Source: Planctomycetota bacterium
GTDB lineage: Bacteria; Planctomycetota; PUPC01; DSUN01
Assembly (NCBI GenBank): GCA_016872855.1
Contig: VGYV01000009.1
Span: 1-32,250, forward strand
Length of the DNA: 32,250 bases
Direction: 5' to 3'
Position numbers and translations under genes: made by a program. The notes below the pieces were generated by a model. That model searched no databases. It saw only the letters and a list, made by a program, of their open reading frames with translations, and had not been told where the DNA came from. The first letter of the stretch is position 1. Each line of letters starts with the position of its first letter. Below are positions 13,930 to 22,436 of the stretch, piece by piece.

Positions 13930-15957
13930 ATGGTCATCGGGAGCGTTGAGGTAAAGCGCTTTCGCTCGATACGCGACACGCGGCTGGATTGTGACGCACT
14001 GACGGTTCTGGTGGGCAGGAACGGGGCAGGGAAATCCTCGTTCCTTCACGGCCTGCGGCTCTTCTATGACATTGCCGCTCCCGTCACTGAGGAAGACTTC
14101 TTCGCGAGGGACACCAGTGCGCCAATCGAGATCAGGGTAACCTATGGGGGGCTGCGTGACGTCGAGAAGAGCGAGTTCCGTCCGTACCTCCATGGGGAGA
14201 CCCTCACCGTGACCAAGCGGATCTGGATTGAGAATGGTCGAGTTGAGCAACGTTACTACGCCGCGTCACCCCAGATCCGCGAGTTCGCTGAAATCCGCAG
14301 GCTCCCTGGTAAGAGGGAACGACTGTCCGCCTGGAGGGAGCTTGTGGAAAGTGGCACATTGCCGCAACTGTCGGGTGCCGCGAGGAGCGCCGATGACGTC
14401 GAGCGCTTCATGAGCGAATACGAGACCCTACATCCGGAGCTTCTGGTCGCGATTGAGCGAGAGGAGCAGTTCTTCGGCCCGAGAAATGTAGGCGGTGGCA
14501 AGCTGGACAAGTACACCAAGTATGTCCTGGTGCCCGCCGTCCGTGATGCATCGGAAGAGACCGGGGGCCGCAAAGGCGCCGTATACCAGTTGATCGATAT
14601 GATCGTGCTCAGAAAGGTCAACATGAGGGAAGATGTCCAGCAACTGAAGGCCGACTTCGAGCAGAGGGTCAAGCGGGTGTATAGCTCCGAGAACCTCACC
14701 GAACTCCCCGAGCTGGGGGACTCGATCAGCGCAACTCTTGCACGATTCGCTCCCGGGTCGAGGCTTAACCTGAAGTGGGGCGAAGTGACCCCGCCAGAGG
14801 TGCAGCTTCCTGCGCCAAGGACTACGCTGGTCGAGGACGACTTCGAGGGTGATGTGGACCGCAAGGGTCATGGACTTCAAAGGGCCCTCATACTGAGCCT
14901 ACTGCAACACTTGGCAGTGCTGACTGGGTTGGAACGGCCATCCGTGGGAGGCGGCAATGAGACAGCTGCAACGCTGGGGAAGACAGGCACTGAAGCTTCG
15001 CGGGGTCCTGACCTGATCTTGGCTATCGAGGAGCCAGAGCTGTATCTGCATCCATCGAGGTGCCGGTACTTGGCGGGGCTGCTCCTCAAGCTGGCGTCGC
15101 AATCATCCACAAGTCCAGATCCGAGCAACCAGATCATCTACACGACCCATTCACCCTACTTCGTCGACCTGGATCGCTTTGACCAGATCAGGATGGTTAG
15201 GAAGAGCGCTGGCGCCGCGTCGGTTCCTGAGACTGTCACAAACAGCTACAGCAAGGAGGACGTGATAGGGGAACTCGCACGCATTGGTGAGACCGATCCG
15301 TTGTCCTTCTCAACCGCGGGCTTCGTCGCTCACTCGAGGCCAGTGATGACCACCGTAGTCAGTGAGGGCTTCTTCGCCGATGTGGTCGTTGTGGTGGAGG
15401 GGTGGTCTGATGTTGGCGTGCTGTGGACGATCCAGGGGATTCTCGGCAAAGACTGGGCGCAGCTTGGCATCAGCGTAGTCCCTGCCGGAAGCAAGACCTC
15501 ACTCGACCGCCCGGTGATTGTGTTCAGAGGATTTGGCATCCCAACCTACTTCGTTTTTGATACTGACTCTACAGAGGACAAGGACAAGGTTGGCGCCCTC
15601 AAACATGCCAAGTATTGCCTGAGGCTCGCAGGTTCCGACCAGGCAGGTTTCCCTGGCACCCAGGTGCATGGTACATGGGCTGCCCTTGACCCGGATCTGG
15701 AATGCGTGATCGAGTCCGCTGTGGGTACGGCAGCATACCGGGAATGCAGGGCACAAGCGACCGTCGAACTCGGGTACTCTCGGCCTGAGAAGGCAATCAA
15801 GAATATCGAGGTGGCTTGCCGGATGGTGGCGCTGCTGTATGAGAGAGGCCACAGGGTCCAGCAGCTTGAGGAGCTGGTTGAAAAGGTGACCAGCCTGCAC
15901 CCGAGCCACGCGCGAGAGCAGCCCGGAAACCATGGGGCGCCAAGAGTAGGGACATGA
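13930..15957 (+). CDS. OLD-family ATPase/TOPRIM nuclease
   Basis: This is an ATP-dependent nuclease of the overcoming-lysogenization-defect type, about 675 residues. The N-terminal SMC/RecF-like ATPase shows VKRFRSIRDTRLDCD and Walker A GRNGAGKS (29-36), a signature-like KGHGLQRALILSLL near 317, and Walker B LILAIEEPELYLHP near 362. It then has IIYTTHSPYFVDL with the H-loop His. The C-terminal TOPRIM domain has VVVVEGWSDVGVLW near 486-499 (metal-binding Glu) and FVFDTDST near 540 (the Asp-x-Asp pair). ATG 13930 starts the conserved fold; ATG 13903 and GTG 13924 are possible. Its stop overlaps the next start as ATGA. Base use is less GC-rich than the neighbours (35 of 60 at 14881-14940, against 41 of 60 at 16021-16080), suggesting transfer. 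No GajB-like helicase is adjacent. Confidence 0.87.
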   Translation: MVIGSVEVKRFRSIRDTRLDCDALTVLVGRNGAGKSSFLHGLRLFYDIAAPVTEEDFFARDTSAPIEIRVTYGGLRDVEKSEFRPYLHGETLTVTKRIWIENGRVEQRYYAASPQIREFAEIRRLPGKRERLSAWRELVESGTLPQLSGAARSADDVERFMSEYETLHPELLVAIEREEQFFGPRNVGGGKLDKYTKYVLVPAVRDASEETGGRKGAVYQLIDMIVLRKVNMREDVQQLKADFEQRVKRVYSSENLTELPELGDSISATLARFAPGSRLNLKWGEVTPPEVQLPAPRTTLVEDDFEGDVDRKGHGLQRALILSLLQHLAVLTGLERPSVGGGNETAATLGKTGTEASRGPDLILAIEEPELYLHPSRCRYLAGLLLKLASQSSTSPDPSNQIIYTTHSPYFVDLDRFDQIRMVRKSAGAASVPETVTNSYSKEDVIGELARIGETDPLSFSTAGFVAHSRPVMTTVVSEGFFADVVVVVEGWSDVGVLWTIQGILGKDWAQLGISVVPAGSKTSLDRPVIVFRGFGIPTYFVFDTDSTEDKDKVGALKHAKYCLRLAGSDQAGFPGTQVHGTWAALDPDLECVIESAVGTAAYRECRAQATVELGYSRPEKAIKNIEVACRMVALLYERGHRVQQLEELVEKVTSLHPSHAREQPGNHGAPRVGT

Positions 15958-17111
15958 AACGCGGCTTTGCCAATCTTCCGCTGCATGGGGGGAAGGCGCC
16001 AAGGTGGCTGTTTGCCCGGATGGTGAAGATGGCGGGGGCCATCGCGGAGGTGGTCTGCCAGGAGTTCGGGCCGGAGGAGTTGCTCGCGCGGCTGTCGGAC
16101 CCCGCGTGGTTCCAGGCGTTCGGGTGCGTGCTGGGGTTCGACTGGCACTCGAGCGGTGTGACGACGACGGTGTGTGGGGCGCTGAAGGAAGGGACAAGGC
16201 CATTCGCCCGCGAGGCCGGGCTGTTCGTGGCGGGGGGCAAGGGGGGCCGCTCGCGCAGGACGCCGCAGGAGATCGAAGAGGCGTGTCTGGCGACGGGGCT
16301 CGACGCCGCTCCGCTTGTCTACGCCTCGCGGATGTCGGCGAAAGTGGATTCCGCGGCGCTTCAGGACGGCTATCAGATTTACCAGCACTGCTTTCTCTTC
16401 ACGCGGGGTGGGCGCTGGGCGGTGGTGCAGCAGGGGATGAATGAGGCGAACGGCTATGCCAGGCGCTACCACTGGCTGGCGGGGGTGGGGGAGGTGAGAG
16501 AAGACCGCCTGAAGGCGGGACTCCAAACGAGCCAGAAGACGTTCGATTTCGTGTGCGAGCCGCACGCGGCGATTGCGGCGGAGGCGACGGGCACGGTGCT
16601 GAACATGGTGGCCCGCGAGAGCGACAAGGCGCGGGATTCGTCAGCCGAGGCGGCAAGGCTGCACCCAGACAAGCTGCTCGCCGAGGTGGCGTCGCTTCAG
16701 ACCCTCACGCTGCCCCGCCGCCACGAGGTGCTGCTGCGCGACATCAACCCCGAACATCTTCACAAGGTGCTGCTGACCACCTACGAACAGCAGCCGAGCG
16801 ACTTCGAGCGCCTGCTGGGCCTGCCGGGGGTGGGGCCGAAGACGATTCGCAGCCTCGCCCTCATCAGCGAGTTGGTGTATAATGCCCCCGCGAGCCAGCG
16901 CGATCCTGCGGCTTACAGCTTCGCCCACGGGGGGAAGGATGGCCATCCCTATCCCGTCAGCCGCGAGGTCTACGACAAGTCGATTGATTTCCTCCGCGAG
17001 GCGGTGAACCAGGCGAAGGTGGGGTTGACCGACAAACGGGAGGCGATGCGAGAGCTCAGCGCGTTCCTCGCGCAGTGGCGAGGCCGTGAAACGCCCCCAT
17101 TCGGGGGCTGA
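15954..17111 (+). CDS. DUF763 family helix-hairpin-helix protein with an in-frame palindromic insert
   Basis: This 385-residue protein carries the DUF763 hallmarks MKRGFANLPLHGGKAPRWLF, CVLGFDWHSSGVTTTVCGAL, LFVAGGKGGRSRRTP, LVYASRMSAKVDSAALQDGY, RWAVVQQGMNEANGYARRYH, LGLPGVGPKTIRSLALISEL and YSFAHGGKDGHPYPV. GVGPKTIRSLA is a helix-hairpin-helix, so DNA contact is likely, but the family has no established activity. Its ATG overlaps the OLD nuclease stop, so the two are probably translated together. Between RYHWLA and FVCEPHAAI the protein carries about 15 extra residues including DRLKAGLQT, encoded by the same palindromic element seen at 36-100. The last codons form a GCCCCC-ATTC-GGGGGC hairpin. 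Confidence 0.9.
   Translation: MKRGFANLPLHGGKAPRWLFARMVKMAGAIAEVVCQEFGPEELLARLSDPAWFQAFGCVLGFDWHSSGVTTTVCGALKEGTRPFAREAGLFVAGGKGGRSRRTPQEIEEACLATGLDAAPLVYASRMSAKVDSAALQDGYQIYQHCFLFTRGGRWAVVQQGMNEANGYARRYHWLAGVGEVREDRLKAGLQTSQKTFDFVCEPHAAIAAEATGTVLNMVARESDKARDSSAEAARLHPDKLLAEVASLQTLTLPRRHEVLLRDINPEHLHKVLLTTYEQQPSDFERLLGLPGVGPKTIRSLALISELVYNAPASQRDPAAYSFAHGGKDGHPYPVSREVYDKSIDFLREAVNQAKVGLTDKREAMRELSAFLAQWRGRETPPFGG
16503..16530 (+). repeat. Third arm of the palindromic element, translated inside DUF763
   Basis: The segment has the GACnGCCTGAAGGCnGGACT core followed by CCAAAC, matching the arm at 75-100 read on its minus strand. The reading frame is the same in both genes (D-x-L-K-A-G-L-Q-T). 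Confidence 0.85.
17093..17108 (+). terminator. GC-rich hairpin at the DUF763 stop codon
   Basis: GCCCCC (17093-17098), loop ATTC and GGGGGC (17103-17108) end one base before the TGA. There is no T-tract, so termination is possible but unproven. It has the same loop as the hairpin at 17169-17184. Confidence 0.45.
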
Positions 17112-17128
17112 TGTCTGTTCCCCGCCTT

Positions 17129-17184
17129 CCCAGGGCTCCCGTTGGTCGCCCTGGGCTACGGCTGGCTCGCCCGCATTCGCGGGC
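17129..17184. repeat. Intergenic two-hairpin repeat (CCCAGGG and GCCCGC stems)
   Basis: CCCAGGG (17129-17135) pairs with CCCTGGG (17149-17155). A second hairpin GCCCGC (17169-17174), loop ATTC, GCGGGC (17179-17184) follows and is succeeded by CTACAAG. It fills most of the 95 bases between the DUF763 stop and the metallophosphoesterase start; no promoter was seen there. Confidence 0.7.
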
Positions 17185-17206
17185 TACAAGGATAAGGAGC
17201 AACGCT

Positions 17207-18085
17207 GTGAGGCTTCGGCGCAGAACCTTCCTCTCGTGGCTTGCGGCGCTTCCAGCAGGCGCGCTCGGACTGGCAGCCGAGGAGCCGGCGAAGCCCCTGT
17301 TCACCTTAGCCATCGTGTCGGATACGCATCTGGGCAAGGGAGGGGAGGGGCCGGCCAAGGGGCTGGCCGCCATCGTCGAGGAGATCAATGCCTCGAACGC
17401 CGAGTTCACGCTGTTCCTCGGCGACCTGGTGGACACGGGGGCGAAGAACGAGGAGCACTACCCCAAGTGGCTTGAGATCACGAAGGGCCTCAAGAAGCCC
17501 TTCCACGCAATCCCCGGCAATCACGACCCGGTCGAGTTCTTCAGGAAGTACATCCGCGCCGAGACCGACTACGCCTTCGACCATAAGGGCTTCCGCTTCG
17601 TGCTCTTCAACGACACCGAGCCCGGCTCGCACGACGGCGTCGTGACGCCCGAACAGCTCAAGTGGCTTGCCGACCAGGTGGAGGATGCGGCGGCGAAGAA
17701 GCTGCGCGTGTTCCTGTGTGCCCACATCGCGGGGCACCCGAACAAGCACCCGGATGTTGGCTGGTGGGTGCGCAAGGGCGAGAAGGAGCTCGAGGCGCTC
17801 CTGATGGCCAAGGGGGGCAAGCCAATCGTCGCCTTCCTCAGCGGCCACTTCCACTGCGGCCTGCGGGGGTGGAGCGACAGGGGCGGGGTCCACGAGATCG
17901 TCTTCCCCTCCGCCCTTTGGAACGGCGACCGCAAGCTGGAGACGGCCCCCGGCTTCGCGGTGAAGGAGCATCGCAAGGGCTACGCATTCGTCGAGGTTCA
18001 CGCCAGGGAGCTTCGCGTGCGCTACAAGCCGCTCGGCGCGCCGGCCGGCGGCGCCCTGACGCTCGCGCTGCCCGAGAGCAAGTGA
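17207..18085 (+). CDS. Exported calcineurin-like metallophosphoesterase
   Basis: GTG 17207 is preceded by AAGGAG and gives 292 residues. The N-terminus RLRRRTFLSWLAALPAGALG looks like a Tat signal, so a folded, metal-loaded enzyme is exported. The dinuclear metal site is complete: SDTHLG, GDLVDTG, GNHD, HIAGHP and GHFH, in the usual order. It would hydrolyse a phosphomono- or diester; the substrate is unknown. A longer upstream frame would run through the palindromic repeat at 17129-17184 and was rejected. The radical SAM gene follows after 22 bases. Confidence 0.9.
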   Translation: MRLRRRTFLSWLAALPAGALGLAAEEPAKPLFTLAIVSDTHLGKGGEGPAKGLAAIVEEINASNAEFTLFLGDLVDTGAKNEEHYPKWLEITKGLKKPFHAIPGNHDPVEFFRKYIRAETDYAFDHKGFRFVLFNDTEPGSHDGVVTPEQLKWLADQVEDAAAKKLRVFLCAHIAGHPNKHPDVGWWVRKGEKELEALLMAKGGKPIVAFLSGHFHCGLRGWSDRGGVHEIVFPSALWNGDRKLETAPGFAVKEHRKGYAFVEVHARELRVRYKPLGAPAGGALTLALPESK

Positions 18086-18107
18086 GCGGGCCGAGGAGGC
18101 CGAGACG

Positions 18108-19211
18108 GTGGAACGGCGGTCTGAGCCAAGATGGAAGCGGAAGGTCGCGCGCTGGCTCCGCAAGCGGCTGGGGCCGCTGGTTGAGCGCACCCGTTACGCG
18201 CTCCCGCCGCGCGCGATCGGCCTGGAGATCACGCGGACGTGCAACCTGGGCTGCCGCGTGTGCCCGCGCCGGGAGGCCATGCCGCCGCCCAAGGACCTCA
18301 CGGTGGACGAGGTGGGGCACGTGCTGGCCCAACTGCCGCGGCTGAGGCTGCTCAACATCGTGGGCTTTGGTGAGCCGCTGACCAGCCCGCATTTCTTCGA
18401 CATCCTGGGCCTCGCGGATTCCCGCGGCATCGAGGTAGCCTTCACCACCAACGGCACGCTGCTCGACGCGGCGCGCATCGAGCGGTTGCCGGCGTGCGTC
18501 AGCTACGTCTACGTGTCGGTGGACACCCCGGTGCCCGAGAAGTTCGAGGAGCTTCGGTCCGGCGCCCGCTTCGAGGCGGTCCACGAGAACCTGCGCGCCC
18601 TGCGGCGGCTGCGGCCCGACCTGCGGCTCGCCCTCCAGGGCGTCCTGACGCGGGCGACGGTGGTGGACGCAGCGGCGCTCGTGCGCTTCGCGGCCAGCGT
18701 GGGCGCCCGCACGGCCAGCTTTCTCCACGTGGACCCGATTGGCGAGGAGAATGGCCGGGAGAGCGTGGTGGGAGAGGCGGGCGTCGCCGCCTGTCTCCAG
18801 GAGGCGCGCGAGGCCGCGCGCCGGCTCGGGTTGCACATCACGGCCCCGGAGGCGGAGCCACGCCTGCGGACGTGTCGCGCCCCGTGGCGCGAGCCGCACA
18901 TCGCGGCCGACGGCACGATACGGGCCTGCTGCTTCATGACCCGCAGCCCGGGCGCGGCCACGGAATGCCTCCTCGATGAGCCCCTGGCCCTGCCGCTCGA
19001 CCAGTACGTCGTCGGCAACGTCCTCCGCGACGGGTTCCGCGCCCTGTGGAACAGCCGCACGTTCCGGCTGGCCCGCCGCAGCGTGCAGCGGGCCGAGCGG
19101 GTGGGCGGCGCCTCGCTCGAGGAGCTGCGCGAGCGGCGGAAGCGGGTGGACCTGTCGGCGCGCTTCGCCTACTGCGCCGTGTGCCTCTGGCGCTGGGGCT
19201 GCGCCTGCTGA
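18108..19211 (+). CDS. Radical SAM protein with SPASM-like C-terminus
   Basis: The GTG start at 18108 follows GAGGAGG at a good distance; 367 residues. The radical SAM cluster motif CNLGCRVC (Cys45, 49, 52) binds the S-adenosylmethionine-cleaving [4Fe-4S] centre. GFGEPLTSPHFF and FTTNGTLL are the next barrel motifs. The C-terminus has CRAPWREPHIAADGTIRACC and a terminal YCAVCLWRWGCAC, a SPASM/twitch-like pattern that would hold auxiliary clusters. Such proteins modify peptides or proteins (maturases, sulfatase-maturing types). No precursor peptide or sulfatase gene is adjacent, so the substrate is unknown. Confidence 0.88.
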   Translation: MERRSEPRWKRKVARWLRKRLGPLVERTRYALPPRAIGLEITRTCNLGCRVCPRREAMPPPKDLTVDEVGHVLAQLPRLRLLNIVGFGEPLTSPHFFDILGLADSRGIEVAFTTNGTLLDAARIERLPACVSYVYVSVDTPVPEKFEELRSGARFEAVHENLRALRRLRPDLRLALQGVLTRATVVDAAALVRFAASVGARTASFLHVDPIGEENGRESVVGEAGVAACLQEAREAARRLGLHITAPEAEPRLRTCRAPWREPHIAADGTIRACCFMTRSPGAATECLLDEPLALPLDQYVVGNVLRDGFRALWNSRTFRLARRSVQRAERVGGASLEELRERRKRVDLSARFAYCAVCLWRWGCAC

Positions 19212-19213
19212 GC

Positions 19214-19242
19214 TTGCGGCGGCGGGGCGTTCGGCCTACACT
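19214..19242 (+). promoter_or_regulatory. Sigma-70-type promoter for the Gfo/Idh gene
   Basis: -35 TTGCGG (19214-19219), 17 bases, -10 TACACT (19237-19242), 48 bases before the ATG at 19291. The -10 is identical to that of the GH123-like gene. Confidence 0.5.
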
Positions 19243-19290
19243 CGTGGTGGGAAGGGGAGACCAACTTCCGGGCGGAGAAGGAGGACAGCG

Positions 19291-20616
19291 ATGGGCGCGC
19301 GAATGCGGCGGCGGGCGTTTCTCCGGAGAAGCGCGCTGGCAGGAGCGGGGCTGTGGGTGGTCCGCAGCAGCGTGCTCGCGGGCGAGAAGGCTCCGAGCGA
19401 AAAGCTCAACATCGGTGTCGCGGGCGTGGGCGGACGCGGCGGAGGGAATATGGGCGCTGTGGCGGGCGAGAACATCGCAGCGCTCTGCGATGTGGACGAG
19501 CGCCGCCTCGCCGAGGCAGCCAAGCGCTTCCCAAACTCCAAGACCTACCACGATTGGCGCCAGATGCTCGACCACGCCGGCCTCGATGCCGTCGTGTGCA
19601 GCACCACCGAGCACACCCACGCGCCGATCATCCTCGGTGCGCTCAAGCGGGGCCTTCACGTCTTTTGCGAGAAGCCGATTGCCCACACGCCCGAGGAGGC
19701 GCAGCTCGTCCGCAAAGCCTACCTCAAGCTCAAGGGCAAGGTGTCCACCCAGCAGGGCACGCAAATCCACGCCGGCGACAACTTCCGCCGCGTCGTCGAG
19801 CTCATCCAGGCCGGCGCCATCGGCACCATCCGCGAAGTCCACAACTGGTGCAACCGCGTCCCTCTCGGCCCACGCGAGCGCCCGAAGGACGCCCACCCCG
19901 TCCCCCCCTACCTCCACTGGGACCTCTGGCTCGGCCCCGCGCCCGAACGCCCCTACCACCCGACCTACTTCGCCGGCGGGTGCCTGTGGTGGGACAAGTG
20001 GTGGGACTTCGGCAACGGCACCATCGGCGGCATGGGGCCGCATATCATGGACCTCCCCTACTGGGCGCTCGATCTGGGGATTGCCAAGACCGTCGAGGCC
20101 GACTCCAATCCCAAGGGCGGCTACCCCGAGGTCTACCCCGAATGGCTCAGCATCAAGTGGGAACACCCTGCGCAGGGCAACCGCCCGGCGGTCACTATGT
20201 ACTGGCACGACGGCGGCAAGAGACCGCCGAGCCCGCCTGACGTTGACCTCGCCCAGTGGGGCGGCGGCCTGGGCATGTTCTTCATCGGCGAAAAAGGCCA
20301 GTTGCTCGCCAGCTACGACCAGCATGTCCTCCTGCCCAAGAAGCAGTTCGAAGCCTTCCAGCCGCCCCCCAAGACCATTCCCTCCTCCATCGGCCACCAC
20401 AGGGAGTGGCTTGAGGGCGCGAAGAAGGGCACGATCCCACCCTGCAACTTCGACTACGCCGGCGTGATGACCGAGAACATCATGGCCGGCATAGTCTCCT
20501 GCCGAGTGAAGCAGAAGCTCGACTGGGACACCGAGGAGCTTCGCGCGACGAACTGCCCCGAGGCCGACAAGTTCATTCGCAAGGCCTACCGCAAGGGCTG
20601 GGAGCTCCAGACGTAG
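19291..20616 (+). CDS. Tat-exported Gfo/Idh/MocA family oxidoreductase
   Basis: ATG 19291 follows AAGGAGG; 441 residues. The twin-arginine signal RRRAFLRRSALAGAG means it is exported with its cofactor bound. The Rossmann nucleotide-binding site is GVAGVGGRGGGN, followed by CDVDERRLAEAAKRF. The family motif EKPIAHTPEEAQ carries the Lys/Pro of the active site, and GGMGPHIMDLPYWAL contains the catalytic-region His. Secreted members of this family are abundant in planctomycetes and oxidise or rearrange sugars with a tightly bound NAD(P); a related fold removes N-acetylgalactosamine from glycans. The substrate here cannot be told. Confidence 0.92.
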   Translation: MGARMRRRAFLRRSALAGAGLWVVRSSVLAGEKAPSEKLNIGVAGVGGRGGGNMGAVAGENIAALCDVDERRLAEAAKRFPNSKTYHDWRQMLDHAGLDAVVCSTTEHTHAPIILGALKRGLHVFCEKPIAHTPEEAQLVRKAYLKLKGKVSTQQGTQIHAGDNFRRVVELIQAGAIGTIREVHNWCNRVPLGPRERPKDAHPVPPYLHWDLWLGPAPERPYHPTYFAGGCLWWDKWWDFGNGTIGGMGPHIMDLPYWALDLGIAKTVEADSNPKGGYPEVYPEWLSIKWEHPAQGNRPAVTMYWHDGGKRPPSPPDVDLAQWGGGLGMFFIGEKGQLLASYDQHVLLPKKQFEAFQPPPKTIPSSIGHHREWLEGAKKGTIPPCNFDYAGVMTENIMAGIVSCRVKQKLDWDTEELRATNCPEADKFIRKAYRKGWELQT

Positions 20617-20639
20617 CGGGCTGGCGAAGAGGAATGGAA

Positions 20640-22403
20640 ATGTGGCGAACGGGGGTGGCCCTGTCGTGGGGCATTGCGCTCGCGGCGGTGGCGGGTGAGG
20701 CGGCGAAGGAGCCGCCAGGGCCAGGACCGGAGGCCGGGCGCGTGTGGCGCCTTGAGGAGCAGCCGCTCAAGCCCACGCGCGGCGAGGTCCTGTCCCAAGT
20801 GGTCAGCGAGGACGGCTGCCACGTGGCCTGCGTGAGCCGCGTGGGCGACAAGGTGCTGGTCACGCTGGACGGCGAGCCAGGGCCTGAATGTGACGGCATC
20901 AAGGGTGATCCGTACTTCGAGTCTGACGGCCAGCACCTGGTGTACGAAGCTGTGAATGGGGGCAAGGCGTTCGTCGTCGTGGACGGCAGGCCAGGGCCGG
21001 AGCATGACGAGATTGGCGTCCTGCAAGTGGAGCACAGCAACAATCGGGCGCGTGTGGCGTACCAGGCCGCCAGCGGGGGCAAGTGGTTCGTGGTTGTGGA
21101 CGGCCAGGCCGGGCCGGGATACGACGAGATACCAGGCGGCCTGCGATTCGGCAAGGACTGGAAGCGAATGGCCTACTTAGCCAGGGAGGGTGCAAAGAGG
21201 TTCGCGGTGGTGGACGGCCGGCCAGGGCCTGCGTATGACGACGTCGATCCCTGGAGCATTGAGTTCAGCGGGGACGGGAGGCGCGTGGGCTACGTGGCGG
21301 CGAAGGGGGGGCAGTGGTTTGTCGTGGTGGACGGCCAACCCGGGCCGGCGCATGACCAGATCCTGTTGCGCGTCCCCGTGTTCAGCGCGGACGGCGCGCG
21401 TGTGGGCTACATCGCACGGCAGGGCGCGAAGCGGTTCGTAGTTGTGGACGGGCGGCCCGGGCCGCTGCACGACGAGGTCAAGCAAGGCAGTCTTGAGTTC
21501 GCCCCGGACAGCAAGCGGTTTGCCTATACCGCCAGGGAGGGCAGCAGGTGGTTTGTCATCGTGGACGGTCGCCCGGGTCCGGCGTGCGACGAGGTCGAAG
21601 AGGGTCTTCCCCTGTTCAGCGCAGACGGGAAGCGCTTTGCATACGCAATCCGCAGGGGCGCCAAGTGGGCGGTCGTGGTGGATGGCGTGCGCGGGCCACT
21701 GTTCGACGAACTCGCCGGTCACGGCCCCATACTGAGTCCCGACGGGAAGCGTGTCGCCTACGCGGCCAGAAGGGGCGAGAAGTGGGTGGTCATGGTGGAT
21801 GACGAGCGGAGCCCGGAGTACGGCGGTGTGGGAGCCGGCGACCCCGTGTTCGGCCGCGACGGAAGCCGGGTGGCCTATGCTGCCCAGACGGACGGGAAGT
21901 GGGTCGTCGTGGTGGATGGCCGGCCCGGGCCGCACTGCGATGGGGTGCTCGAGAACACGCCTGTCTTCAGCCCGGACGGCAAGCGTGTGGCCTATGGCGC
22001 GGAGAGCGACGGGAAGTGGTTCGTCGTCGTGGATGGCCAGCCGGGGCCGCGGTATGACGGGATCATGGTGAACAGTCCCGTCTTCAGCCCCGACGGGAAG
22101 CGCATTGCCTACGGCGCCCAGAGAGGGGAGAAGTGGCTCGTGGTCGTGGACGGCCAGCCGGGGCCGCGCTACGAAGGGATTGGGGAGGGCGGCCCGCAGT
22201 TCAGCCCCAATGGCAAACACGTCGTCTACGCTGCGAGCAAGGGCGACAAGTGGGTGGTCGTGGCCGAGGGCAAGCCCGGGCCGGAGTACGACCGCATCCT
22301 CGACTACGGGCCGCGCATCCACCCGAACGGCGTGGTGGAGTACCTGGCCGAGAAGGACCGCCAACTCTATCGCGTGAAGCACGTGCCTGATGCGCTGTTC
22401 TGA
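20640..22403 (+). CDS. Secreted protein of thirteen 38-residue beta-propeller repeats
   Basis: ATG 20640 lies 6 bases after AGAGGA; ATG 20634 is an alternative only 0 bases from it. A signal peptide (MWRTGVALSWGIALAAVAG) precedes thirteen repeats of about 38 residues with the consensus KWFVVVDGxPGPxYDxI, about 5 variable residues, then PVFSPDGKRVAYxAxxG. This is the WD40-like/PD40 (TolB-like) blade pattern. Thirteen blades would suit two propellers of six and seven. Middle repeats are most alike, outer ones more diverged; repeat 9 has lost the GPxxD core (DDERSPEYGG). There is no catalytic motif. A binding or scaffold role outside the cytoplasm is likely. Confidence 0.88.
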   Translation: MWRTGVALSWGIALAAVAGEAAKEPPGPGPEAGRVWRLEEQPLKPTRGEVLSQVVSEDGCHVACVSRVGDKVLVTLDGEPGPECDGIKGDPYFESDGQHLVYEAVNGGKAFVVVDGRPGPEHDEIGVLQVEHSNNRARVAYQAASGGKWFVVVDGQAGPGYDEIPGGLRFGKDWKRMAYLAREGAKRFAVVDGRPGPAYDDVDPWSIEFSGDGRRVGYVAAKGGQWFVVVDGQPGPAHDQILLRVPVFSADGARVGYIARQGAKRFVVVDGRPGPLHDEVKQGSLEFAPDSKRFAYTAREGSRWFVIVDGRPGPACDEVEEGLPLFSADGKRFAYAIRRGAKWAVVVDGVRGPLFDELAGHGPILSPDGKRVAYAARRGEKWVVMVDDERSPEYGGVGAGDPVFGRDGSRVAYAAQTDGKWVVVVDGRPGPHCDGVLENTPVFSPDGKRVAYGAESDGKWFVVVDGQPGPRYDGIMVNSPVFSPDGKRIAYGAQRGEKWLVVVDGQPGPRYEGIGEGGPQFSPNGKHVVYAASKGDKWVVVAEGKPGPEYDRILDYGPRIHPNGVVEYLAEKDRQLYRVKHVPDALF

Positions 22404-22436
22404 GCACTTGACCCCGCACGCGGACGTGAGGCCCCT

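Noticed and set aside
16878-16883. TATAAT inside DUF763
   Set aside because: No -35 at 17 bases and it lies in a conserved coding helix.
13930-17111. Gabija system
   Set aside because: The OLD-type ATPase/TOPRIM protein fits GajA in outline, but there is no UvrD-like GajB helicase beside it.
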